Source of the DNA: Microvirga sp. VF16
GTDB lineage: Bacteria; Pseudomonadota; Alphaproteobacteria; Rhizobiales; Beijerinckiaceae
Assembly (NCBI RefSeq): GCF_016864375.1
Contig: NZ_CP069355.1
Span: 248,001 to 312,000, forward strand
Reading direction: 5' to 3'
DNA: 64,000 bases
Shown piece by piece: positions 25,092 to 32,292 of the stretch (positions are counted from its first letter, which is position 1; each line of letters opens with the position of its first letter). Both the position numbers and the translations under genes were made by a program. The notes under the pieces are model-generated. The model did no database searches. It was not told the origin of the DNA and saw nothing but the letters and a program-made list of their open reading frames with translations.

Positions 25092-25736
25092 TCACCGCAA
25101 TCGTCCATGCGGCATAATCCCGCTCACGGCATAATGGCCGAGTTCATGGAAGAGGGTTGCATAGTAGTGATCGGCGCTTTTGAACGTGACGAAATCCGGC
25201 ATCATCACAAAGTCGGCGCTCGGACGGTAATAGGCTTGGCCCTCACCATGGCGAACGTCGGCGCGGGTCGCCTTCACAAAGTCCTCGGCAACCTCAATCC
25301 GCTGCTCGGGGTTCTGTGCCGGGATCTGGCTGCCAATGAAGGTCTCAGGCAGGTTCTCGATCTGATCGAGGTTGAAGACGGTAAACTCGCGCAGGAAGGG
25401 AATGCGGCGGGTCTCAGATTCTCCGCTGTCGGTGGCCTCCTCCTTCTCGAAGGCGTTCACATAAACGATCTTGTGGCCCTTCTCGCCCTTGCGCACGTTG
25501 CCGCCGAGTTCCTGCGCCTGTTTGAAGGTCATGAAACGGGGGCTTGTGAAATTGCCTGCGGCTTGCGCGATCCACAACAGGACGACATTGCAGCCGGAAT
25601 AGGCGCGGCCCGTCGCGGCGTTGTGCGGCATCTGGGACCCGGTGTAGCCGCTCCACGGCTTCACCCAGGGCAGCGCGCCCTTTTCCATCTCTCCAAGAAT
25701 GCGGTCGGTGACATCGCGATAAAGGTTCCGGTTCAT
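25092..25736 (-). pseudogene. ardC: ArdC-type antirestriction protein, C-terminally truncated
   Basis: The 214 residues begin MNRNLYRDVTDRILGEMEKG and continue ALPWVKPW, YSGCNVVLLWIAQAAG, FMTFKQAQELGGNVRKGEKG. This is the N-terminal ssDNA-binding domain of ArdC (DUF1738). The metallopeptidase part starts with the zinc motif HELGH in YYATLFHELGHYAVSG, but the sequence ends 8 residues later, whereas intact ArdC runs to about 300 residues. The third zinc ligand and substrate cleft are lost. The ATG at 25736 directly follows a (GA)n tract that may serve as ribosome site. The truncation abuts the integrase tail. Confidence 0.85.
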
Positions 25737-25780
<44 letters not shown>

Positions 25781-25784
25781 GTTT

Positions 25785-26050
25785 GGGCGCAGCGCCAGCG
25801 CCTGCGCCCCTGCCTTCGTGGCGAACAGCGGGGGGAGAGGGGGGCAAGGCCGAAAACCGGAGGGATCACCCACCCGCAGGCCGCATTGCGGCTGGAGGGC
25901 CGCGTCAGCGGTCATGCAGGGCTGGCAGGCCCGCAGCCTGCCAGGCCGAATGATGGGGAGACCGGTTTTCGGGGTTGCTGGGGAGAGGGGGCCGCGCGCC
26001 CCTCTTCCCTCCCCTCAAGCAAGGTCATGGCAACCGTCGGCGCCGGCAAC
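25785..26050. repeat. Dispersed intergenic repeat, copy A
   Basis: This stretch and 34283-34546 are direct copies with visibly high similarity over about 265 bases. Shared blocks include GCGCCTGCGCCCCTGCC, TGGCGAACAGCGGGG, GGTCATGCAGGGCTGGCAGG and CCGAATGATGGGGA. Each copy lies directly upstream of a minus-strand plasmid gene (ardC-type here, parB-like there). Shorter relatives occur near 29690, 35990 and 38190. It probably carries a shared promoter or regulatory cassette. Confidence 0.8.
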
Positions 26051-26160
26051 GGCGGCGGCGGCGGCTTTGTGAAGTCGGGAGGCATCGCCTCCCCCAAAGC
26101 GGTTGAGTGCTTGTCCATACTACTCCACAGGACCGATTTGACCAAGCAACGCTCTTGTAT

Positions 26161-26175
26161 GTTCTCTATTTGTTC
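26161..26175 (+). promoter_or_regulatory. SOS box (alphaproteobacterial LexA site) before umuD
   Basis: GTTCTCTATTTGTTC matches exactly the alphaproteobacterial LexA consensus GTTC-N7-GTTC. It lies 5 bases before a GTG start at 26181, which places it over the promoter of the umuD-like gene. It also rules out an ATG at 26159 as the start. Confidence 0.8.
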
Positions 26176-26180
26176 CTATA

Positions 26181-26617
26181 GTGATTTGGAGCGGTTGGGT
26201 GCTTGCGGACGTCGGGACGGTTCGGATTCCTCCGATGGGAGCCGCGCGCTCTGCGCTGGCTTTCCCTCCCCGGCCGACGACTATCTCGACGGCGGCCTCG
26301 ATTTCCCGCTCTGGCTGGTACCGAACCCGCCAGCAACCGTCGCCTGGCGGGTGTCAGGCTCGTCGATGATCGAAGCCGGCATCCTCGATGGCGATATAGC
26401 CCTTATCGATCGCAGCCTGCGTCCTCGCAATACATCTGTCGTGGCCGTGGTGAACGGCGAACCCTCGCTCAAGCGGGTGAGCCGGATCCAGGGTCGCCTT
26501 TTCCTCACCTTCGAGAATCGAGACTTGCCGCCCTACGAGCTGCCGGACCTCGCTGACGTCACCATTTGGGGCGTGATCGCCCGTACAATGGTGCCAACAG
26601 CCGGTTTGACTGGTTGA
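26181..26617 (+). pseudogene. umuD: UmuD-like S24 peptidase, frameshifted
   Basis: The family N-terminus VRIPPMGAARSALAFP is read in the frame of the GTG at 26181. The rest, SPADDYLDGGLDFPLWLVPN, is in another frame, so one base is missing near 26268 inside the CTTTCCCTCCCC stretch. Downstream, the S24 Ser-Lys dyad is present: Ser in VSGSSMIEAGILDGD and Lys in VVAVVNGEPSLKRVSR. Intact UmuD self-cleaves near the AFPSPADDY segment to activate the lesion-bypass polymerase. With the frameshift, this copy cannot give a full protein unless the shift is a sequencing error. Confidence 0.78.
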
Positions 26618-26728
26618 TCCTCTTGGACCGCTGTGACCTGCGTCCGGCGAGACGCATGGACGGGAGTTGTGGCAGGCTAACGCCGCGTCAGGCGGCGGGC
26701 GTCGGGAGCGCCGCTCAGGGAGGCGCCC

Positions 26729-26926
26729 ATGACCCGGCAGACACGGCGTCCGCTCCTGCAGGTGCAGGAGGCCTTCGAGATCACGCGGTTCAGCCCCGAA
26801 TGCCTGATCGAGGCCTACCGCCGCCTCGTGCCACCTCAGACAAAAGCTGCCCGGAGAAGCGCCGAGCATCCCCGATCGCAAATTCCCGTCCACACCACCC
26901 GAAGTCAGGGAGGTAAGCATGTTTGA
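26729..26926 (+). CDS. Small protein coupled to the serine recombinase
   Basis: A 65-residue frame starting MTRQTRRPLLQVQEAFEITR and continuing FSPECLIEAYRRLVPP. GGGAGGCG lies a few bases before the ATG. Its stop overlaps the recombinase start (ATGTTTGA), so translation is coupled. Small frames of this kind precede large serine recombinases in related genomes, as far as I can recall. Function is unknown; a helper or regulator of the recombinase is possible. Confidence 0.6.
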   Translation: MTRQTRRPLLQVQEAFEITRFSPECLIEAYRRLVPPQTKAARRSAEHPRSQIPVHTTRSQGGKHV

Positions 26927-28680
26927 TCATCGCATCGCTCTCTACGCCCGGGTCTCCACCGAACAACAGGTTCGGGACCACACCATCGCAAGCCAGTTGG
27001 CCGCCCTGCACGAGCGGATTGCCGCCGACGAGCAAGCCCTGGCACCGGAGGATGCCTATGTGATGAGGGCTACAGCGGCTCCGTCCTGGTCCGTCCGGGC
27101 CTGGAGCGCTTGCGGGATGCGGTCGCCACCGGAGAGATCGAGCGGGTGTATGTTCTCGCTCCGGATCGGCTGGCGCGCCGCTATGCCCATCAGGTGCTCC
27201 TGATGGAGGAGTTCCACCGGGCTGGAGCGGAGGTAATCTTCCTCAACCATGCCATCGGGGGCACCGCCGAGGACGATCTGCTGCTGCAGATCCAGGGCGT
27301 GATCGCCGAATACGAGCGCTCCAAAATCCTCGAGCGCAGCCGCCGCGGGCGACGCCACGCGGCGCAATCTGGCCTGGTCAGCGCCTTCACCACCAGCCCC
27401 TATAGCTACCGCTACGTGCCCAAGGCCCTTGGCGCGGGTGTGGCACGCTTTGACGTGGTTCCGGAGGAGGCCCGTGTGGTCCGATTGATCTTTGCCTGGG
27501 TCGGACTGGAGCGGGTCAGCCTGCGGGAGGTCTGCCGCCGGTTGCAGCAGGCCGGTGTCATGACCCGCCGTGGATCAACCCGTTGGTATGCCGCGACGCT
27601 TGGCGGGATGCTCACGAACACCGCCTACATTGGACGCGCCATCTACGGGCATGCCCGCTATGTCTCAGGACCACCCAAGCTCCTGCGGCCCCTGCGGGGG
27701 CATCCCGATCCATGTCGCCGGCCGAGTGTGCGGGTGAAGGTGCCGCGGGAGGAGTGGATCGAGGTTCCGGTACCAGCCCTGGTGGACGCGGCGGTGTTCG
27801 AGGCCGCTCAGATGCAGTTGCAGGAGAACCGCCAGCGCAAGCGGGCGTCGTGGACGGGGCCGCGCTGGCTGCTGCAGGGTCTGACGGTGTGCCGCCGCTG
27901 CGGCTATGCCTATTATGGCAAGACAGCCCCGCAGTCGAAGCGGGATCCAGCCAAGGGGGTGTATTGCTACTATCGCTGCAGTGGCACCGATGGATATCGG
28001 TTTGACGGTCACGCGGTGTGCGACAATCTCCAGATCCGCGGCGATTATCTGGAGCAGGCCGTCTGGGATCGGGTGCGTGCGCTTCTGCAACATCCCGATC
28101 GCGTGGCCGGAGAATATCACCGGCGCCTGGCACAAACCCAGGCTCACGCCAACAGATCTGAGGATGTGCTGCAACTGGAGCGCCAGATCGCGCGTCTTGA
28201 GCGCGGCATCGGGCGGTTGATCGACAGCTATGCGGAGGGGGTGATCGAGCCTGACGAGTTCCAGCCGCGCATCACAGGCCTGAAGCGCGCCGAGCCCGGC
28301 TCGAAGAGCAGCGTCGGACGGCAGTAGAGGCAGCTGACGCTGAACGTGAATTGACGCTGATGATCGGTCGCCTCGAAGAGTTTGCCGCCCGGGTGAGGGA
28401 CGGGCTGGACGATCTGGATTGGGCGGGCAAGCAAGCCCTGATCCGAACCTTGGTGCGACGGATCGAGATCGACCGCAACCACGTTGAAGTCGTCTTCCGC
28501 GTGCCACCGGCGACTCCTGCAACCTCAAGCTCGTCAGAACTTCCCCCAGACGGCGATTTTCGGCACCATTGTACGAGCGAGAGTCATGCACAGTCTGGTA
28601 CGGATGGTCCAGCCATGAGTCATGGTGCTCGCCCTGATCGATGGCAACAGCTTCTACTGCTCCTGCGAGCGGGTCTTTGA
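26919..28680 (+). pseudogene. Large serine recombinase, frameshifted twice
   Basis: The resolvase domain starts IALYARVSTEQQVRDHTIAS, with the catalytic Ser in RVSTEQQ. Near 27062 one base is lost: the expected DEGYSGSVLVRPGLERL continues in another frame, giving the long block 27110-28327 with VYVLAPDRLARRYAHQVLLM, a recombinase domain and a Cys zinc ribbon (CRRCGYAYYGK). A second shift near 28295 moves the end (RARLEEQRRTAVEAADAERE, then LIRTLVRRIEIDRNHVEVVF) into a third frame. The whole would be about 530 residues if repaired. It sits between umuD and umuC and may have moved there itself. Confidence 0.85.
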
Positions 28681-29415
28681 TCCTCGGTTGGAGGGGCGGC
28701 CCGTCATTGTGCTGTCGAACAATGATGGCTGCGCCGTGGCCAGGACGCCGGAAGCCAAAGCTCTCGGAATCAGAATGGGTGCTTCCTTCTTCCAAATCCG
28801 TGATCTCTGCAAGCGGGAGAAGGTATCGGTCTTCTCCAGCAACTATGCGCTCTATGGCGACATGAGCGCACGCATGAACCAGATCTACCGGCAATTCTCG
28901 CCGGATGTCGAAACCTACTCGATCGATGAAAGCTTTCTCGACCTGACAGTCGTGGCGCACGATCTGCGCTCCACCGTCCGCACCTGGACCGGCGTTCCGA
29001 CCTGTGTTGGTCTTGGTCCGACCAAGACGTTGGCGAAGCTGGCGAACCATATTGCCAAGAAAATCCCTGAACTCGGCGGGGTGTGTGATCTGACCAATGA
29101 AGCGGAGCGGGATCATTGGCTGATCCGCGTTCCGTTCGAGGACGTATGGGGGATTACCGCTATGCCAAAGCCGGAGTCATGACGGCAGACCTGGTGCCGG
29201 ATAGCAGAACGCAACTCGCGCTTTTCGAGGTGCGGGACCATGAACGATCCAAACGGCTCATGACGGCCATGGATGCCTGCAACCGCCGCTATGGGCGAGG
29301 GATTGTGAGACCGGGGTCAGTGGGTGTGGCGCGAACCTGGGCGACGAAGTTTGAACGGCGCTCGCCGCGCTACACGACCCGGCTCGACGAACTGCCAACC
29401 GTCAGGGCTGGATGA
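28622..29415 (+). pseudogene. umuC: UmuC-type Y-family DNA polymerase with internal deletion
   Basis: The first 175 residues are normal: MVLALIDGNSFYCSCERVFD, VIVLSNNDGCAVARTPEAKA, then the catalytic SIDESFLDL and VGLGPTKTLAKLANHIAKK. At FEDVWG (about 29150) the sequence jumps to the C-terminal end in another frame: DYRYAKAGVMTADLVP, LALFEVRDHERSKRLMTAMD, FERRSPRYTTRLDELP. About 190 residues of finger, thumb and little-finger parts are gone (family length about 420). The palm carboxylates remain but the protein cannot be a working polymerase. It overlaps the next minus-strand gene end-to-end. Confidence 0.88.
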
Positions 29416-29665
29416 TTCCGCCGTCCTCCAGTTTGTCCAACAGGCTATGGGCAGCCTCGTGGACCATCGTGGGCCAGTAGAGCTCGACATCCTGGGCAAT
29501 CCGCTCGGCGCGTTCCTCCTCGGACAAGCCGGGAAACCATCCCAGGCGCTCGATCCTGCGCCACAGGATGGCCCTCGCCTCTGCCTCGATCTGTTCCGGT
29601 CCCAAGCTCGCCATGCCGCCGAAGTTAAGAAAAAGAGGGTGCGTGAGCACCTCGTCTTTCGGCAA
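29402..29665 (-). CDS. Hypothetical plasmid-type protein
   Basis: An 87-residue frame: MPKDEVLTHPLFLNFGGMAS, then LGPEQIEAEARAILWRRIER, LGWFPGLSEEERAERIAQDV, ending LDKLEDGGIIQP. It is acidic and helical with no signal peptide. A His-Glu-Ala-Ala-His string occurs (MVHEAAHSLLDKL), but the context is too short for a metallopeptidase. I do not recognise the family. Its 3' end overlaps the umuC remnant by 14 bases in convergent orientation. Confidence 0.55.
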   Translation of the reverse strand: MPKDEVLTHPLFLNFGGMASLGPEQIEAEARAILWRRIERLGWFPGLSEEERAERIAQDVELYWPTMVHEAAHSLLDKLEDGGIIQP

Positions 29666-29819
29666 TGGGGGTCTGCGAAAAGTGGCCGCCGGTCGCGGCG
29701 GCGGCTGTGTGGATGTGGGGAGGCCTGCCCTCCCCTGCCGGTCTCAGGTCGCTGGTTCGGTTGTGCGCCATCTACCGGCCGACAATCCACCTTTGCGCCC
29801 TAGCTCGACTTCAGGGCGA

Positions 29820-30200
29820 TCACGCAAGGTCGTCGAGCGACACCGACAAGGCTTGCGCGATCTTCTTCATGGTCTCGAAACTGCCGTCGCGATCACCAGT
29901 CTCAATTTGACTAATATAAGCCGGGCTGAGACCGGTCTTGGCGGCAAGGTCTTTTGCGCTCATGCCGCGATACTCGCGCCAAACCCGAACCGGGCTCTCG
30001 CCGTCGAGAATGCGGTTGGCGAACTCGCTCGGAACAAGCTCGTCTTCGCCGCTGGCGATCCGCCGCTTTGCCTCATCGTAGGCGCGCACGTCGGCAGACT
30101 GCTCCGCCGAGGCGACCAGGCTTTCATAATCCGCAAGCGGCATGATCGCCAAACGGTCGCCACTCGGGGTCGTAATAATGTCAGGCTTATTCATGCTCAT
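29820..30200 (-). CDS. XRE-family antitoxin with N-terminal Phd-like extension
   Basis: A 126-residue protein. The first 60 residues (IITTPSGDRLAIMPLADYES, LVASAEQSADVRAYDEAKRR) resemble the Phd/YefM-type N-terminus. The last 60 are a helix-turn-helix: WREYRGMSAKDLAAKTGLSP, AYISQIETGDRDGSFETMKK. It follows the RelE-type toxin gene by 3 bases in the same direction. Toxin-first order with an XRE antitoxin is seen in HigBA-type modules. Confidence 0.85.
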   Translation of the reverse strand: MSMNKPDIITTPSGDRLAIMPLADYESLVASAEQSADVRAYDEAKRRIASGEDELVPSEFANRILDGESPVRVWREYRGMSAKDLAAKTGLSPAYISQIETGDRDGSFETMKKIAQALSVSLDDLA

Positions 30201-30203
30201 CTC

Positions 30204-30455
30204 CTAGCCGTAAATTCCGCCCCTGGGGCCGATTTCCAGGATGGCCAGAACAGTGCCGTCCTCATCAAAGATCACGCGCCAATCCCCGACCCGTAACCGA
30301 TAGCCCTCGCGCCCTTGTAGCTTCGTCACGTTGGCCGAGAGCGAGGCTGGATCGGAGGCATATTGCTCGATCTTACCTCTGATCGTGGCTGAGACATTTG
30401 CTGGAATCCGACGCAGGGTCTTCAGGGCCGATTTGCTGTAAGCAATCTTCTTCAT
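30204..30455 (-). CDS. RelE/ParE-superfamily toxin
   Basis: An 83-residue basic protein: MKKIAYSKSALKTLRRIPAN, then IRGKIEQYASDPASLSANVT, KLQGREGYRLRVGDWRVIFD, VLAILEIGPRGGIYG. The Y-R-L-R-V-G-D-W-R-V-I-[FY] core is the RelE-fold signature. RelE toxins cut mRNA on the ribosome, while ParE members inhibit gyrase; the residues seen favour the RelE-like mRNase branch, though this is not proven. It heads the pair with the XRE antitoxin. Confidence 0.88.
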   Translation of the reverse strand: MKKIAYSKSALKTLRRIPANVSATIRGKIEQYASDPASLSANVTKLQGREGYRLRVGDWRVIFDEDGTVLAILEIGPRGGIYG

Positions 30456-30463
30456 AAGATTAT

Positions 30464-30510
30464 ATTAGCATATAGCTAATAGATGTCAACGGTGAAATAG
30501 CAAACCGCTA
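30464..30510. promoter_or_regulatory. Twin TAGC-N5-GCTA operators before the RelE/XRE pair
   Basis: ATTAGC-ATATA-GCTAAT at 30464-30480 and TAGC-AAACC-GCTA at 30498-30510 share the same arms and the same 5-base spacer and are 33 bases apart. They lie directly upstream of the toxin start. This fits binding by the XRE antitoxin for autoregulation. Confidence 0.65.
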
Positions 30511-30518
30511 ACCCAAAC

Positions 30519-30549
30519 CCCTCGCACCGGGAGAGAGACGGCGCGAGGG
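30519..30549. terminator. Hairpin next to the IS4 insertion
   Basis: CCCTCGC at 30519-30525 pairs with GCGAGGG at 30543-30549 around a 17-base loop. Before the IS4 element inserted, it would have lain about 17-50 bases after the parB-like stop codon, so it may have ended that transcript. No strong T run is seen. Confidence 0.4.
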
Positions 30550-30642
30550 CTTCGTGTGAGAGGCGGCCTTAGGCGCAATACCGTTGACTTAGGGGGTGTT
30601 CCGGGCGGATGCTCGGGGTGGGGGCGTGCGAAGGAGGCCCCG

Positions 30643-31863
30643 ATGGCCCGCACTGCGGCACGTCTGCCGGACGGCACCCGGATCAGCGACCACGTCACCC
30701 TGGGCGTGCTCACCACCACCGTGCCGGCCGCTCTGATCGATGCGGTGCTCGCCGAGACCGGTCGGCAGAGCCAGCGCTACCGCCGGCTGCCGGCGCGTCT
30801 GGTGGTCTACTACGTCATGGCCCTCGCCCTCTATGCCCAGGCCTCCTATGCCGAGGTGCTGCGCTGCCTTGTCGAGGGCGTGCGCTGGCTGCGCCTGTCC
30901 GGCACGGACCCCGCCTTGGCCGACAAGTCCGCCATCTGCCGGGCCCGCACCCGGCTCGGTCCCGCCCCGCTCAAGGCGCTGTATGCGCGCATTGCCGCGC
31001 CGTTTGCCACCCCCGACACGCCCGGCGCCTGGTATGGCGGGCGCCGACTGGTCAGCCTGGACGGCACCACGATCGATCTGCCCGACACGCCCGAACTCGT
31101 GGAGCGCTTCGGCCGTCCGCCAGCCTCGCGCGGCCAGAGTGGCTTTCCACAGCTGCGCCTGTTGACCCTCGCCGAGACCGGCACGCATGCGCTGTTTGCG
31201 GTGGCGCTCGACCGCTACACCACCAGCGAGGTCGGGCTGGCGCCGCCGCTGCTCGCGCGCTTGCAGCCGGGCATGCTGTGCCTGGCCGACCGCGCCTTCG
31301 CAGGCTTTGAGCTGTGGCGCACGGCCGCCGCGTCCGGAGCCGATCTGTTGTGGCGGGTGCGTCGGAACCAGGTGCTGCCCTGCTGCGAGCGTCTGCCGGA
31401 CGGCTCCTATCTGAGCCGGCTTTACGCCTCGCCCAAGCAGCGGCGGCACGATGAGGGTGGACAGGTCGTGCGCGTCATCGACTATCGCTTGGAGGGCATC
31501 GTGGACGCGGAACCGCTCTACCGGCTGGTCACCACGCTGCTCGACCCGGGCGCCGCGCCGGCGCCGGAATTGGCGGCGCTCTACCACAAGCGCTGGGAAA
31601 GCGAGAGTACGTTTGCCGAACTGAAGGTGACGTTGCCGGGGGAGCGCCTGATGCTGCGCTCGCGCCGGGCCGATCTTGTGGAGCAGGAGCTCTATGGCCT
31701 GCTGCTCGTGCACTTCGCGCTGCGGCGGCTGATGCACGAGGCCAGTCAGCGGGCCGGCTGCGATCCGGATCAGCTCTCCTTCGTGCATGCGGTGCGGATC
31801 GTGAGGCGGCATCTGCCGTTCCACGCCGCGTTTCCCCCCTCGGCAACGCCAGCGCATGACTGA
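30643..31863 (+). CDS. IS4-family transposase
   Basis: A 406-residue DDE transposase starting MARTAARLPDGTRISDHVTL, with a strong AAGGAGG ribosome site before the ATG. The N-terminal dimer/DNA-binding part is followed by RLVSLDGTTIDLPDTPE (first Asp), MLCLADRAFAGFELWR (second Asp) and the Y-(2)-R-(3)-E-(6)-K box, here LYHKRWESESTFAELK (Glu). The frame ends TPAHD at 31863, but the family tail (RGRHNPRVVKRKMSGFPTKA) lies in the next frame beginning at the overlapping ATG at 31856. So the C-terminus is frameshifted or separately translated through the ATGA-like overlap. Confidence 0.9.
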   Translation: MARTAARLPDGTRISDHVTLGVLTTTVPAALIDAVLAETGRQSQRYRRLPARLVVYYVMALALYAQASYAEVLRCLVEGVRWLRLSGTDPALADKSAICRARTRLGPAPLKALYARIAAPFATPDTPGAWYGGRRLVSLDGTTIDLPDTPELVERFGRPPASRGQSGFPQLRLLTLAETGTHALFAVALDRYTTSEVGLAPPLLARLQPGMLCLADRAFAGFELWRTAAASGADLLWRVRRNQVLPCCERLPDGSYLSRLYASPKQRRHDEGGQVVRVIDYRLEGIVDAEPLYRLVTTLLDPGAAPAPELAALYHKRWESESTFAELKVTLPGERLMLRSRRADLVEQELYGLLLVHFALRRLMHEASQRAGCDPDQLSFVHAVRIVRRHLPFHAAFPPSATPAHD

Positions 31864-32018
31864 GTGCGTGCTGATCGAGTTGATCGCGCTGCCGGCCGAG
31901 CAGAGCCGGGGGCGACACAACCCACGCGTGGTCAAGCGCAAGATGAGCGGCTTTCCGACCAAAGCCCGCGCCGCACCGGCCGTCACAGGCCGGATCATCG
32001 CGGCCGACCACATTCGGA

Positions 32019-32276
32019 TTGTCGCGCCACCGCCTGACCCCGTGCTCTTGCCCGCAGTCGTGCCTCTTGCGGCCGGGCCCAAAGCCGCCGCGACGCCCTG
32101 CTCCGGCACCCAAGCCGGAGACGGTCTGGCGCGCCCACATTCGCTCTTGGCAGACGAGTGGGCTGTCACGACCCGCCTACTGCCAGAGCCAGGGTCTAGC
32201 GCTGCGCTCCTTTAACGCTTGGGTCGCCCGCCTGCGCAACATCCGCCGACACTCCAGAACGGCAACTCAGACCTAA
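32019..32276 (+). CDS. Possible passenger ORF of the IS4 element with an IS66 TnpA-like segment
   Basis: The 3' part of the element contains TVWRAHIRSWQTSGLSRPAY, then CQSQGLALRSFNAWVARLRN. This matches the pattern of the N-terminal part of IS66 accessory TnpA proteins (W-x-x-H-x-x-x-W-x-x-S-G-L-S-R-x-x-Y-C-x-x-x-x-L). The frame starts with a TTG, has no clear ribosome site and follows a Pro/Arg-rich stretch, so translation is unsure. It could be a captured DNA-binding helper or a relic fused to the transposase tail by frameshifts. Confidence 0.4.
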   Translation: MSRHRLTPCSCPQSCLLRPGPKPPRRPAPAPKPETVWRAHIRSWQTSGLSRPAYCQSQGLALRSFNAWVARLRNIRRHSRTATQT

Positions 32277-32292
32277 GTCAACGGTATTGGCC

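Larger units (their letters stand above)
30576..32289 (+). mobile_element. IS4-family insertion sequence with 10-bp target duplication
   Basis: Perfect 18-bp inverted ends: CAATACCGTTGACTTAGG at 30576-30593 and its complement at 32272-32289. The flanks carry the direct repeat GCCTTAGGCG (30566-30575 and 32290-32299), a 10-bp duplication typical of IS4 members. The element is about 1.7 kb, longer than its 1.2-kb transposase gene, and has an extra 3' part with a small reading frame. Confidence 0.92.

Noticed and set aside
26582..28579. Inverted GGCACCATTGTACG-like strings at both sides of the serine recombinase as attachment sites
   Set aside because: The match is about 14-17 bases and lies in coding sequence on one side. 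I could not show a consistent core, so I do not call attL/attR.
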